A stretch of 64,000 bases of DNA from Hysterangium stoloniferum (lineage: Eukaryota > Basidiomycota > Agaricomycetes > Hysterangiales > Hysterangiaceae): contig WHVD01000058.1 of assembly GCA_015178975.1 (NCBI GenBank), forward strand, positions 186,001 through 250,000, in the 5' to 3' direction. Of the stretch, positions 34,215-46,169 are shown in pieces; the stretch's first letter is position 1, and the number at the start of each line of letters is the position of its first letter. The notes under the pieces are model-generated. The model was not told where the DNA came from and searched no databases. It worked only from the letters and a program-made list of their open reading frames with translations. A program made the position numbers and the translations under genes.

Positions 34215-36448
34215 TTTGCCTATTCTCGCTTCACGAAGCGGGCGGCGTATGTAAGCTGTTCACTCAATACTCCCACTGGCCTGCTCTCTCACCGCGAACT
34301 GCATTACTCTACTGATTTCCGGATATGTCGCCATCACAGGGCCAACTGCCAAGGAGTACTTGCAATAGCCCCAGATTCCTGTGCGTTTGCTATGCTATGC
34401 GCTACTGATTAGATCCTAATTCCGTCCTTCACTCACCTGCGCTGATCACATCAACATGACGTACACCGGACCTTGCATCGAACCGTCCAGAACTCAATGA
34501 CTCGAGACTGTCCTGAGGTGAAATGTTTTATTCACACCACTGCAAGGAAATCCGGTGTCGATCTAACATATCATAGCCAGAACTGATGTAGGCAAGATAT
34601 TGTGTGACCTCCTGGCTTATCGTAGGCAACTCTTCTTCAACAAATATCATCCGGCGTTTCCTTGGATTCCGGCGACGGCGAAAAAGGGACAACATCTAAA
34701 ATTAATCCATTCTAAATTCCCCGATTTCCCACTTGAAACTATGAGCTATCAAATTGGATAATTCATTTTACTATGTACAGCCCAGCTGCGTCCCCGATCA
34801 ATCAAGCTCGGCACCAGGCCGCACATTGATATATACATCCACATGATTAATAGATTGGGTTAAATTCACTAGTAGGGCGCGAGAGCAGTAATCGTACCTC
34901 ACAATGACATGAAGAAAAAATATCACTATATAGGATCACCATTTTATTTTGTATTCTGTGCCTTGTGTCTTGATACAGACTGGGTGTTTTTGAACCTATG
35001 CTACGGCCTAGGTCGTGATGCCTACCTCGGAGAATTGGGCCCGTCTCTGCTTCCGCCGTCATGCGGTGTCGTTGAGGCACCCAAATCCTAAATGAATCCA
35101 CCCTGTGTAACTTTATATTTGCGTGGTTTGTCACTAGATACTCCCCGAAACACCGACAGTGCAAATGAGTCTAATACATTGCGAGTGTTTGAGGCTGATG
35201 AGTATCCAGTGGAGATGTAACTTGGAGCAAAAATATACTCTCCGCAGAAATACTCTTCAAGTCAGGTGTTCCGAAAGACGCTGACATCATAGGTGTGAAT
35301 AGATTTCTCGTCCCCATCATTGCATAGGTTTCTGATCGGGGTACAGGTAGGGGTTACCGAAATAGGGAGAGTGGTCGATGGAGGTTAATTAACTACTCCA
35401 TCTGAGACCATTTCAGATCACATGCCTCTCGCCCACGTTCACTGCAGAAGATCATTTTACCGTCGCGATATACTTGGCGTTGTACTCCTTGATTTTTTTT
35501 TATTTCAGAAATTAATACTGGCCAATACCCACCCCCCAAAATGTACCAGGGGTAGGGGGGAGAAGCCTCGTCCAAGGCGAAATAACTTGCTCTCTTTAGA
35601 CTCATCCAGCCATAACTTTGCATAGACTACGCTGGACAGTCTCCTCTGACTTAAATAACACTCAGTAATGAACTCGGGAACAATCAGCAGTATAATGACC
35701 CACAGACAATCCAGCCAGGATGCCGGAACCTCCTCTGTGGCGTGGCGAGATCTCTTCGATGCCTGGTCTGGACGACGATACGACATTCTGCGGCCTGTAT
35801 TGAATTGAAAGACACCCCCATTTTGCCGGATGTCGTTTCTGAGCACCTTTATTTGTTCTCGAAAATTGGAGCATGCGCCGTTCATGTTGTGGAACCTAGC
35901 CATACATAGTGCAGAGGCCGCCGAATATGATGTCCCACGAAAGTTCATTGCCAAAGTCCGAACGATGCGTCCCCTGCGAAGAGTCCCATTGTAACGATGT
36001 CTTGGTCAGTTGCTAGGATTGGGGAGTAACAGGGAGGTCCAAGTTCACAAGTTCCTTCCCGATGCAACGGACATCGTTAATTGGCAATGTGCAAATTTGG
36101 CGTTCGGGCGATGGTTTTATCAGAAGTAGGCAGGGTGCCCCACAGCTACAATTTCGCTTGGTGAGTCCCAGATGCCGCCTTGACGATTAGACAGATCTAC
36201 TTGTGCGCAGTCGAACTGCCCTTTCTCTCAATACACCAGAGACGAAGTCGCGAGTGACCAGACGGGCCTGGTGAAACCAGTACACAAACCCGAGATGGTT
36301 CGGGTGAGACATTGTGCCAAGATCATTCTATTCGATCCGTCAATTTCGTGCCTGCCCCGCTACCTTTTCTCTCTTTGCGATATCCCATACGGTACTGTCA
36401 CTCTCTGGATATGGGCTAATCTACCACATAACAACCAGGGACACTCAC
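34215..36448. other. intergenic; weak minus-strand frame at 35505-35954
   Basis: A 149-codon minus-strand frame (35954-35505) includes a possible membrane segment WLDCLWVIILLIVPEFI. Without recognisable relatives or clear splice sites it is not called as a gene. The rest shows nothing that can be named. Confidence 0.3.
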
Positions 36449-36590
36449 TGTTAGAATACAGTATGTTCCATGAAATAATCTCACTTTCTTTAGTTTCTAT
36501 ATTTCCCGACTAAGTACAAAATTTTGTGTTACTGTATAGTTGCTTAGTAATCATAATACAATTCTTTGTTCGTATCTACCATATCTAACA

Positions 36591-36602
36591 GGTTATGGGC
36601 CC
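36591..36602 (+). promoter_or_regulatory. primer binding site, half-tRNA initiator Met
   Basis: GGTTATGGGCCC directly abuts the 5' LTR end. It is the reverse complement of GGGCCCATAACC, the conserved anticodon stem-loop of eukaryotic initiator tRNA-Met. Confidence 0.8.
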
Positions 36603-36842
36603 CGCAGAATACTAGCATAATCACTTGAATTCATCACTGCACAACATTTGTTTCCTTTGAGTTGTTACTCATTGTAATTTCTTTGAGGTGGCCATATTAA
36701 AGGGCATAGAAGCTGCAGTACATGCAAGGGAAGGGCTCTGGGGCAGTATATTCAACCTGCAGGAAGGGATCTGCAACTATTTGTTTTATTTCTTTGGTTC
36801 ATTATTCATATTTCCACATCGACACCGCCCTACTTACACACA

Positions 36843-37665
36843 ATGGGAAAGGAGAATCATTTTCAAAAACTAGGGGAGGAGAACTATAGTACATGGAGTG
36901 TCTTAGATATATGAAGGCATATCTCACTCACAAAGATGTCTGGAGTATTATTGACAGTTCGGAAATTCAACCACCTGGTTCCCCCTCTTCAAAATTGGTT
37001 TGCACATTCATTAAGAAACAGCAACTTGTGCAAGCTGAGCTCATTCTTGGCATTGAACCAGAACAAATACCTCACTTCCATGAAAATGACCCCACTATTT
37101 CTTGGGAAAACCTGCACCAAGTACACATCGCTCGTGGATTTGCGTCTTGTCTCGCTATTTGCTGCCACTTCATGACCATGAAGAAAGACGACTCACAAAG
37201 TATGCAGCTGTGGATTGCCACCGTGAAGCATGCCTCGCAACGCCTCAGCAATGCAACCAGTCCTCCAACAACTAACATGGATACCACCCTTCATCATTGG
37301 CTCAAAACCCACGAAGACAAAGAAATGATTCTGGTACTCACCAATGGCCTTGATGACTCATATTACAAGTTCGTCGTCAGCTTGGATTCCATCCCACCTG
37401 AACAACTCACCCTCGTAGTTCACCAACTGCAAGTTACAATACTGGAGGTCAGGCCCTTTTTGCCACTCATCGCCATATATCTAAGTGACCACCAAATGTC
37501 GCATGCTTCAACTGTGGTGGACGTGGTCATTATCAAAATGACTGTCCAAGTCCTAAGGATTCTGTAAATGCCAATATTGCTGAAAGTGGTGAAAATTTCG
37601 AATTTAGCAACGATCTGGAATATGTGGTGGGAGCAAACAGCACAGCTACCATTATTCAAACTTAG
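36843..37665 (+). pseudogene. Copia-type Gag with CCHC knuckle
   Basis: ATG 36843; FQKLGEENYSTWS is the N-terminal Gag signature of Copia elements. A frameshift near 36890 moves to the frame with RYMKAYLTHKDVWSIID and the helical Gag core (to about 37470). A second shift restores CFNCGGRGHYQNDC (C-x2-C-x4-H-x4-C, about 37511-37552), then an acidic tail to TAG 37663-37665. There is no protease, integrase or RT. In relatives the protein packages element RNA. Confidence 0.82.
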
Positions 37666-37846
37666 GAACACATTTTTGAAAGTTTCGATTAAGGGAGTAT
37701 ATTAGAATACAGTATGTTCCATGAAATAATCTCACTTTCTTTAATTTCTATATTTCCTGACTAAGTACAAAATTTTGTGTTACTGTATAGTTGCTTAGTA
37801 ATCATAATACAATTATTTGTTCGCATCTACCATATCTAACACTCAC

Positions 37847-38481
37847 ATCTTGGTATTTTTCTGGTATACATATCCTCATCCATGTTCATGACTGCTGCAT
37901 CCACGGCGAGACTGGAAACATCATTCATACTCGGCTTGGACTATGAGGTGCAGAGAGCCTACCTGTCGTCTTTGCCTGATACACTGCGAGCCATCCCGGA
38001 GATGGGACATAGTATGCGGCCTTCTCTACATACTCCACAATCTGATGTAAGTAACAAGAAGGTCGCTCGTGTATTGAAGTTTAACTTTGTGCAGCTTGAC
38101 ATATTATAGGTGTAGCACTTTGGTCACCACTGGTGTGGAGCCACATCCTGATCCAGGTTCAGGAGTTTGATTTCAACCCAATCCTTTGACCTCGTGATGA
38201 TATCATTAACATTCAACAGACACAAACCCTTTTGTATGTACCTGCCATGCAGGTAGAATATGTTCATAGAGGAGACTTTTGAGCTCAACTGCACTGATAC
38301 GGACAGGTACATTATCAACAGCTTGAAGGATGATGCCATGAGAACAGGTGTGTGTCAATCCCTACAGATATTAATCAATTTCTCAACCTGTCCTTCACCC
38401 CAATTAGCATTGACTCTGTCTTCCCCACTGGCAAATGAACAACCTGGACTTGACAATTAAAGTTGCAATTGCCATGCAAAT
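37847..38481. other. unassigned flank
   Basis: Short plus-strand frames (37882-38109, 38260-38460) without recognisable family. The Copia insertion split this region from 36200-36448. Confidence 0.3.
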
Positions 38482-39013
38482 TGTTAAGCTCTCTGGGCTT
38501 ATGAGTAGGGTCTGATGGGAAACCTAGTGGATAGTCTGGTATGCAGGTAGGACTTGGCTTCAGCTTATATGCTGTGCCCTTGTGAGATTGTTGTGTCTAA
38601 TTTCCAAGGGATGAATGGGAAGTCTGAAGACTTTTGGGTGGAGGGCCCACAGGTTCTGAGGGTATGAATAGAGATTTAACTAATGCAAGGTATGGGGGTA
38701 ACTTTGTTAATTTTCTGATTGGATTGTAAATATAAATGTGTCTAGTTTATATACATAGATGAGTCATTCTACAATCCCAGTGGAATGGATAAACAAACAA
38801 ATGAGTGAGAGATGGGGAGTGGGCAGGGGAGGCTGAAGTCTGGGGAAAGTCTAAGATGAATCCAGGAACATACACATAGAACATACTAGTTTAACTGACA
38901 ACCAGGTACTAAAACTGATTGGGGCAGATATTTCATATATTGTGAGAGCTGGGATCTCTGGGTGGGTGAGGTGCATGAGGGAGGTCTGGGTCCCAAGTTG
39001 TCCAGTCCTAACA
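38482..39013 (-). mobile_element. solo LTR, family C
   Basis: 532 bp, read on the minus strand TGTTAGGACTGG ... CTTAACA, perfect target duplication CAAAT (38477-38481 and 39014-39018). TATATAAAC starts at 38753 (minus) and AATCAGAAAA at 38720, again 33 bp. Shared LTR motif at about 38550-38582. Confidence 0.9.
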
Positions 39014-39602
39014 CAAATGGCCCATTGGTGGAGTGAACAACATGACTACTCTGGAACTGTGGTGTTAGAGTTTCTGTGATCTGATTTAGTGAGGCCAACT
39101 GGCTGAACAATGTTTCTGTGTTCTGGACCACAGGTGAGTTTTGTATAGCAGTCCACTTAATGAGGCCATGTGTTACGACTGTGTCACAACCCGACAGTCC
39201 CCAAGGTTATCACCACCTATCAACGTTTCAAGTTAGCATTCAAGTCGCATTGGAAACTGTTGGACCCCCAATGCTGACGTATGCTTTCGCAGTGATCAAA
39301 CTCCATTTACGCCCCCATCAAAATATACTTGTACTATCTGGTTAAACTCTGATATGTCCCTTTTTATTATGATGATCCGTTCTACTCTATGTTTCACATA
39401 TGTCTATATATACTTGTAACCCTCAGACTATTTCCTTTTCTCGTAATCCCACTCTCAGTTATTTCATGGCCTCCGAACTAATCGTAACCTTCCCATTCCT
39501 AGTTATTTGTCAAAAATGTTTTCCACTCTTCTCCTAGTTAGTATTTTCTAGATGCCGAATATTTGTATATGAACCCGCTGTAGTTGTAGTTACTAGGCAA
39601 TC

Positions 39603-39789
39603 TGAAAGGCTGCTGTCTAATGCAGCCTTACATTGGCATCGGTCCAGACGTTGATAGGACCAAACTGTATTCCTCGAGAACGGCGAATACGATACACAAT
39701 GATGACGGTAAGTAAAACGATTAACTAAAAATGATACTACACACGTCTGTGATAATGTAATCAGTATGTCGTAAGCCACCAGGCTTACA
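39603..39789. mobile_element. 187-bp solo LTR nested at the transcription start of LTR A
   Basis: TGAAAGGC...AGGCTTACA with target duplication CAATC (39598-39602 and 39790-39794). It splits the predicted transcript start of the element-4 5' LTR. It has TG-CA ends and an imperfect TGAAAGGC/TGTAAGCC inverted repeat. Very short for an LTR. Confidence 0.75.
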
Positions 39790-40132
39790 CAATCAGAATA
39801 TTGACTCAGAATACCCTCATACATCTCTAGAAGTCGCATACTAAGTATTCCACCCTCCGCCTTCATGTGCACTCGCCCACTCTCAGTCTCCAACTCCTTG
39901 GCCCAACACTCAACTTATCCTTTGGTCCCAATCGGTAGCTCACCAAGAGGTACTTGTTAGGACTAGTCTTTGCCCATCTGAAATTTAAGGACACCCGACA
40001 GATATTTGCGAGGGCGCAGCACATAAGCTGAAGCCCACTCCTTCCGATCGGTCCCCATCAGCCTACTGACATTAATCAGTTTTCAGTTCTTAACAGTATA
40101 TTCTGATTTCACATTTGCACTTTCTGTTAATC

Positions 40133-41442
40133 ATGCCTCCGAGAAAAAGAGATGCCAAGCCAAGTGGCGAAGCAGAATCTTCCACTCTCAAGTCTCCTTT
40201 CCTGTATACAGCCCAAGCTACTCAGAGAACCCCACAACCAGAAACCTCCAAAGAATCCCACTTTGTGGAAATTACCGGCGATGCTGAAGAAGTTACTGAA
40301 GCAACTGAACCCCAAGCACCTGAAGAGGTTAACAATCAATCAGCTCTGGGACCTGAACCCGAGGGGATGGCAACCAACCCATACCTCAGGCTAGTGGTTC
40401 TAAGAAGTCCACGAAACAAAAACCGGATTTCGATTCCGACAAGACATGGGAATTGTTCTCAGGTACCCTAGGATCCCTTAACGAATTCCTTAAAAACAAT
40501 ACCAAGGAAAAAGAATCTGGGCAAACCCGAGTCAACAAACCCGAACCGTTTACTGGCTCAAACCCGAAGAAATTCCCGACATTTCTTATGCAATGTTGAT
40601 TCAATTTTCAGGACCACCCAGCTGCTTTTGCAACGGATGACTGAAAGGTAAAATTTGCACTCTCGTACCTTAAGGATTTGGTAGCAGCCTGGTTTGAACC
40701 CGCATTCTCTGGCCTCACCTCTGAAGATCCTGATTGGCTTCACGATTGGGATGCCTTTGTTGAGGAACTTGAAACAAATTTCAGTCTCTATGACCAAACC
40801 GGTGATGCCGAAACTGTGCTTTCTAATCTCAAAATGAAAGACACCCAGTGCATCACTGACTACATCGTCCAGTTCAACAACCTCACCGTGCATTGCAACT
40901 GGGGTGATTCGGCCCTCCATTACCAGTTTTACTCCAGCCTCCTGTCTCACCTCAAAGATGAAGTTTCCAAAGGAGAGACTGGCAAACCAAAGACTCTCCC
41001 CCTCATGCGTCTAAAGGCCCAAAATGTGGATGCCCGATACTGGGAATGACATTCAGAAATCAGTTGCAAAAACCCATCGGACAAAAAATCATCAGACAAT
41101 AAGAATGCCAACAAGTCTGGTAATCAAAACACCAACAATAGTAGCAACTCGAACTCTGATAAGAAGTCCAAAAACAAGGGTTCTAACAACAAAAAAGACA
41201 AGGGCAAACAGTCGAATAAGTCTCAAGATAAAGACAAACCCGACTTAACTGGCAAACTCAGCTCCAACGGCAAGCTCCTACCACAGGAAAAGAAATGCCT
41301 AATGGACAACAACCTTTGTTTATTGTGTGCAGATCCTGGACACCGAGTCGCTGCATGCCCAAAGGCCACAAAAGCCCAATTGGCCAATATGGCCATGACC
41401 TCACAATTGGCTAAGCCAGCTGCCGAGTCAAAAAAAGATTAA
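40133..41442 (+). pseudogene. gypsy element 4 gag
   Basis: ATG 40133, 37 nt after the LTR. N-terminal MPPRKRDAKPSGEAESSTLK, disordered stretch, frameshift near 40370, capsid core (40678-41049, for example TLPLMRLKAQNVDARYWE), then TGA at 41047-41049 where element 1 has CGA (YWERHSEIS). Asn/Lys linker and CCHC knuckle CLLCADPGHRVAAC at about 41316-41357, stop 41440-41442. This is the best copy for the shape of the family-A Gag. Confidence 0.85.
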
Positions 41443-41449
41443 GCAACTC

Positions 41450-42360
41450 TCTGGATTCTGTGCAGTTGGAGAGTTGCATTGAATCTCCCCGCACACCATA
41501 AAATTGTTATCTTAATGCATCTGCCTTGTATGATCCCAATTCTTTGTTCATAAATCTTACTTCAGAACCCCTTGGGAGTCTTTCTTTTCGAGCTCTCGTA
41601 GATTCAGGTTCAACCCATTGTTTTATAGATATAAGTTTTTCCCAAAAAAATCAGTTAAAAACCTATGCAATAGATCTGATTCCACTCCGACTCTTCAATA
41701 GTACCTCAAACTCCATAATCTCGCAAGCCTGCGAACTCTGACTTTGGTTCCTGTGTAGAACCTTTCAGACAGTTACGTTTTTTGTAACACAGTTGGACTC
41801 AAGCTGCTCTGTGGTTCTAGGACATAACTGGCTCATCTGCTACAATCTGTTGATTGATTGGGTATTGGGCAGTATCCATTTCCGAACCCCATTGGCACCC
41901 AATACAACTTGTCCATTTCTGCCTGTTTCAGCAAATATGGCCTCTACGGCACCTCCAGCCTCCATGGCAAATCCAAGCTCTCTGCCGCTCATCTCTTTAA
42001 TAAATGCCAAAGCTTTTATGAGAGCCATCAAGTGGGACGGCTTGCAAGCATTTACAGTCAATCTTAAAGTTGATGAAGTCACCAGTCGCTTTGCATCCCT
42101 GGTGACCGAACTGATCACAGATTTGGAAGGTGTTCCAGAAAAATACTACGAATTTGCAGATGTCTTCAGTAAACAAAAAACTGACTGACTTGCCCCTCAC
42201 AGGCCTGATGATTTGAAAATTGATATTGAAGAAGGTTCACATCCACCCCTAGGCCCAGTTTATCCTCTCTCACCATCCGAATTATCAGCTATCTGAGATT
42301 TCTTGGATGAACATTTGGCTATAGGTTTTATCCAACCCTCAAAGTCTCCTTATGGAGCCC
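41450..42360 (+). pseudogene. gypsy element 4 protease and RT start
   Basis: Protease motif LSFRALVDSGSTHCFID (41577-41627), [16 protein letters not shown] (41816-41863), the linker [23 protein letters not shown] at 42185-42187 (element 1 has Arg in ADRLAPHR), TGA at about 42294 shared with element 1, and then GFIQPSKSPYGAPV, where the reading is cut by the deletion into the LTR. Confidence 0.8.
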
Positions 42361-42426
42361 CTGTGTTACAACTGTCGGTCCCCGAGGTTATCACTGTCTA
42401 TCAATGTTTTCAAGTTAGCATTCAAG

Positions 42427-43219
42427 TGTTATGACCGGAAATCCTGCCAGACTCCAGGTACTAACTTATACGCAGCCACACCCTATACGCACCCATTATC
42501 AGTCTACTGGAATTCCCACCAGACTCCATACGTCAGACTTGTCTACGTTCAACTTCATTACGTTGTGGTTCAGTCACCGGAAAACCCACTGGACTCCGTC
42601 TCTGTCTATATCCAACCTCATCCCGCATGTCAGTCACCGGACCCCACTCAGAAAACCCGTCATCCCTCTAACAGAGCCCTGTTCCCGTTTTAGTCAAATG
42701 ACCTGTCACGATTCAGACTCCGCTTCTGCTCCATTTCCTGTTATGGTTTATGATTTGTCACTATTCAGACTCCACTCCGTTCTGTCCCGTTCCTAACACA
42801 AATTTGGTGTTTACTATTCCCATTTTATGTTTTGCTCATTTCATTTCATCATTACTGGATTCGGTATGACATTCACTCCATGGTCTATTTAGTCTGGCAG
42901 ATGTTGTACATACAATCCAGTCAGAAAATCGGCTTAGATTCCCCCCAGTAATCTAATACATTTTCCGCTCTAAACTCCTACTTGAATTACACTGCTCACA
43001 CTAGTCGGAGCCCACGGGCTTTGGCACATCTATCTCTCTTACCTATCTCGACTCACAACCCACAACCCACAACCCCTGCCCGGACTCCCTGGGATTCCCA
43101 TCCGCCTGTCTGAAATTGGACAACACGATCTAGCGAGGGCGCAGCCTATAAGCTGAAGCCAAGTTCTACCGGATATTCTGCAGGTTTCTCCGGAGACCCG
43201 CCATGTATGTACCCTAACA
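42427..43219 (+). mobile_element. solo LTR, family B, inside the 3' LTR of element 4
   Basis: 793 bp, TGTTATGACCGG ... CCCTAACA, target duplication TCAAG (42422-42426 and 43220-43224). Family-A LTR sequence continues on both sides. Carries the shared motif GCGCAGCCTATAAGCTGAAG at about 43139-43158 and CCAGTCAGAAAATCGG as the predicted start region. Confidence 0.9.
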
Positions 43220-43264
43220 TCAAGTCACTGCATCGGAAACCATCAGACTCCTGACACTGACGTA

Positions 43265-44214
43265 CAGTGGCTTCCAAAACTGTCCCAATGTTTTGGTAAT
43301 TCTCAATAAATGCTTTATAACCTACCAAATAAATTTTCTAAAATAGTGAAATTATTCTCACATATACCTTAGCATACTAGCTTTGATATACCCAAATATT
43401 ACATAATATAGATGCATATTGGTGTCACAGTGAATATTTAAAAATTACCAATCAGTTTTGCAACCCTCTCTTTTCACACATTTCATTATATCATATTATA
43501 TTCTAGAGGGCCAGGAAAATTACAAGAAAATTCAAGTGATATCTATTTGATGTTCTAATTAATATGTCACATTAAATGTCACATTTTAACTATCATTCTT
43601 ATCATGAAAGCTATTTCCCCTCTCAAAAGAGAACAAACAATCTCCCTCCTACAAAATGGACTTTCCAATAGGAATGTAGCCTCTACAATAGGTCTTAGCA
43701 AATCTACTATCAGTAGAATTGCTCAGGAGATAGAGATAGACAAAGAAAACCTGAAAGGAGGATGTCCATCCAAGCTTTCTCCTACTAACCAAAGGAGGAT
43801 CATATATCAAATCATTTCTGGCAAACTAGATAATGCTGTCCAGGCCACACACTACATTAATTCCATCAATAAATATCATGTCTCACCCAAAACAGTCAGA
43901 AGGACCTTGAAACAGCATGGTTTCAAAGTTGTAGTCAATGCAAAAAGACCTTTGCTCAAGGCTCAACATAGAAAGGCCAGGTTAAGCTTTGCCCTCAAGT
44001 ACCAAAACTGGACTGTGGATGATCAGAAAAGGGTCTTGTGGTCTGATGAGACCAATATCAATAAGATTGGTCAGATGGACATCACAGCATCATGTTTGGC
44101 TTATACAAACACTTGTGTATCTGGGAAAACCAATGAACAGTCCGGAGATTTGGGCCATGTTGACCATTTAGAATCATTGTCAACACAATTCTGCATGCCA
44201 CTGGGGTAGTGCGG
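43265..44214 (+). pseudogene. Tc1/mariner-type transposon, 5' half
   Basis: Starts CAGTGGCTTCCAAAACTGTC after a TA (43263-43264) in LTR A. The transposase ATG is at 43604: an HTH (SNRNVASTIGLSKSTISRIA), a linker with GGCPSKLS, and the first catalytic motif VLWSDETNINKIG. A frameshift follows, and the element ends abruptly near 44214 without the other catalytic residues or the right terminal repeat. The best preserved N-terminal domain of the five Tc1 copies here. Confidence 0.85.
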
Positions 44215-45301
44215 GTAGGCGTTGAGCTATGCGATTCAAATAAAATTCTGAAACATTCAAGGAACGTCCACTTTGGACGAGCGCAGGTGCGTGGCTTGCA
44301 TGGCTCATATGACCTGTCATCGACATCGACTTGTTGTGGTAGTGATAATCATCAAACTTAGTGCTGCCAAAAGGACTGTGGCCCAATGAAATATTCATAG
44401 AATGTATTGGGGATGCTTTGGACTGTGCAAAGATCTGTGGGGTATGCATAGGTCAGATAAATGTATCGAAAATAAGGTAGTATGGCAGTTACATTTCGTT
44501 AACAGACAGCAGGCATATTAGATTGAGTGCATGAGCGAAGACCAGCTATAATGCATTGGAACGATATTTGATATGGGACTCACGAATATCGACTATTACA
44601 ATACATTGAAAGGTGGGCTTGAGTTGTTGGTTGACCGGGCTAAATGGCACTGAAGAATTACGCAAAGTGGAGTGATCACGGAAGGGGCGGGGGCAACGTC
44701 AAAGGATGTAGTACGTTGCACGGATTAACATACTTATATATTATATTAACAAATCAAGGATCAGTCGATCCTTGTATTCCGACGTGTGGATCATGTCGCC
44801 AAATTATTGTATTATAGGTTGTTCAGCCGTGTCGGTAATCTGGCATGAGGGTAGATCGGCAAGTTGAGTGGAGGATCTCGTGAGATAAACTTCATACACC
44901 TAGTAAGAGTGCTGCACGATCCCTGGCATGCCGGGAGAAGTTCGGCACTCAACGTCCAGCCGAGCGTACGAAGGATTCTCACGCCTTTTGACGACTCTGT
45001 CGCTCTAGTCTTTAAAAATTTTACGCTCAATTGATGCACTATCATTTTTTAAAACATTTCTAATTATTTTACCTACCCACCCCTCGCCCTTTAAGCTGAG
45101 GACAGTAGTGTTAAATCAGTTATCATTCCCAAAATTATTATATTGGATAATAGTAATGGATTAATAATGCGGGAGTTGTAACGCATGAGGAGACCCGCCC
45201 TCCTGAGCGGCGAGTCTTCCCACGCATACGCGGAGAGCTAACGCTCTCACCCTACCAAACCATACAACTTCTCGTACAGTATACATTACGTAGTAGACGA
45301 A
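44215..45301. other. unassigned region
   Basis: Two minus-strand frames (44449-44180 and 45045-44812) without recognised family. The first (HTPQIFAQSKASPIHSMN) might be an exon of a host gene cut by the Tc1 junction. Nothing else supported. Confidence 0.3.
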
Positions 45302-45599
45302 GCTGGTGTTAGAGTATGATGATTACGATTAGTATTAAATCATACCTCGTATTGAGAATGTATTTTTCCGGTCTGGTTCACATGTGATTAGCTATATTTA
45401 GTTTAGTGTTCCCTTAGTTCCAAACCAAGTGCACAGACCATGTAGCTTAGTATATAGTTACATCCAGATGAGAGTAGGACCTCATCTGGAAACCTAGCTA
45501 TATCACCGGTTTACTTCTACCCGCTCAGTCCTTAGTGGCATTCGCTCCAAGTGCCGAGAGTCATCGCACTGTGATCCCCCAGGCTTGCAGATCCTAACA

Positions 45600-45608
45600 T
45601 TTCCAGAT
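45600..45608 (+). promoter_or_regulatory. candidate self-primer binding site
   Basis: TTTCCAGAT immediately follows the 5' LTR. It is complementary over 9 nt to ATCTGGAAA at 45484-45492, which lies 33 bp after TATATA. No tRNA-type TGG start. Confidence 0.65.
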
Positions 45609-45632
45609 ATCCGTTGTCCATCACTATCGACT

Positions 45633-46169
45633 ATGTCGTCCACTGTCGCTAGTCATATGAACAAGCTGGATTCATTGCTTAAGAAGTCGCCCCCATCGAC
45701 GTCACACGCCGGGTTTAACCAAGCACTCACGTTAATCTGGTTCTTCGTCATCGAGGTCGCCCAAGCAATTGTCGCACTCGTACAGTCGACTTCGGTCCAT
45801 GCTGTCACGTTGGCGCAGTCCGCCACTGCGTCAACGAAGTCCGCCTCCGCATCCGTTAAGTGTGCGAAGTGCTCGGCCAGGGGACATCAAGCATCAGCCT
45901 GTCGTTCCAAAAACCCCGCTGCTGTCAGACGCAGGATCTCGGCTAACAATAAGCATCGCGGACGTGTCGCCGCGCTTCCACGTTATACGAACCTTCCCGC
46001 CCAGCAGTACCTCCTGCCGTTTACGCCGCCTCAAGACATCGTGCACCTTGCCGATGCTGCTGAGTTACGGCGACGTCAGGCGCAGTCAAAACGAGATAGG
46101 AAACGCCGGACTCAGCAATCTTCCGACCCGCCCGCTCCTACTAAACCCTCTACTTCTAAACGGAAATAA
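45633..46169 (+). CDS. Gag-like CCHC protein of the small LTR element
   Basis: 178 aa, uninterrupted. The ATG at 45633 is chosen because it lies 33 nt after the LTR, like gag in family A. Predicted layout: Ser-rich N-terminus; a hydrophobic/helical middle (about residues 34-60, LIWFFVIEVAQAIVALVQ); one zinc knuckle CAKCSARGHQASAC (C-x2-C-x4-H-x4-C, about residues 77-90); and a strongly basic C-terminus (RRRQAQSKRDRKRR, then KPSTSKRK). A nucleocapsid-like role in packaging is inferred from the knuckle. It lacks the capsid region seen in the family-A Gag and resembles none of the other Gags in the window. Being intact between near-identical LTRs, it is the only clearly undamaged element ORF here. 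Confidence 0.8.
   Translation: MSSTVASHMNKLDSLLKKSPPSTSHAGFNQALTLIWFFVIEVAQAIVALVQSTSVHAVTLAQSATASTKSASASVKCAKCSARGHQASACRSKNPAAVRRRISANNKHRGRVAALPRYTNLPAQQYLLPFTPPQDIVHLADAAELRRRQAQSKRDRKRRTQQSSDPPAPTKPSTSKRK

Larger units (their letters stand above)
36449..37841 (+). mobile_element. gag-only Copia-type LTR element (TR-GAG-like)
   Basis: Two 142-bp direct repeats (36449-36590 and 37700-37841) surround a 1.1-kb interior. Target duplication CTCAC (36444-36448 and 37842-37846). After the 5' LTR, GGTTATGGGCCC (36591-36602) complements the anticodon arm of initiator tRNA-Met, the half-tRNA primer site known from Drosophila copia. A purine tract AAGGGAG precedes the 3' LTR. The only coding content is a Gag. 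The 3' LTR starts TA instead of TG, and the LTRs differ at about five bases. This fits the class of non-autonomous terminal-repeat elements keeping only gag, mobilised in trans by a full Copia element (inference). Confidence 0.88.
39171..43264 (+). mobile_element. internally deleted gypsy element 4 (family A)
   Basis: 5' LTR 39171-40095 (enlarged by a 187-bp insertion), candidate self-primer site ATATTCTGATT at 40098-40108, gag, protease and the start of RT. Then a direct jump at about 42360 into a second family-A LTR start (42364-42426). That LTR is split by a solo LTR B and, after 43224, resumes to 43264, where a Tc1 is inserted at a TA. Most of RT, RNase H, integrase and the antisense gene are deleted. 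Confidence 0.85.

Noticed and set aside
35191..35215. Second hammerhead-like core CTGATGAG
   Set aside because: No GAA core or pairing stem follows within a plausible distance; the same holds for CTGATGA at about 23432, 42206 and 44046.
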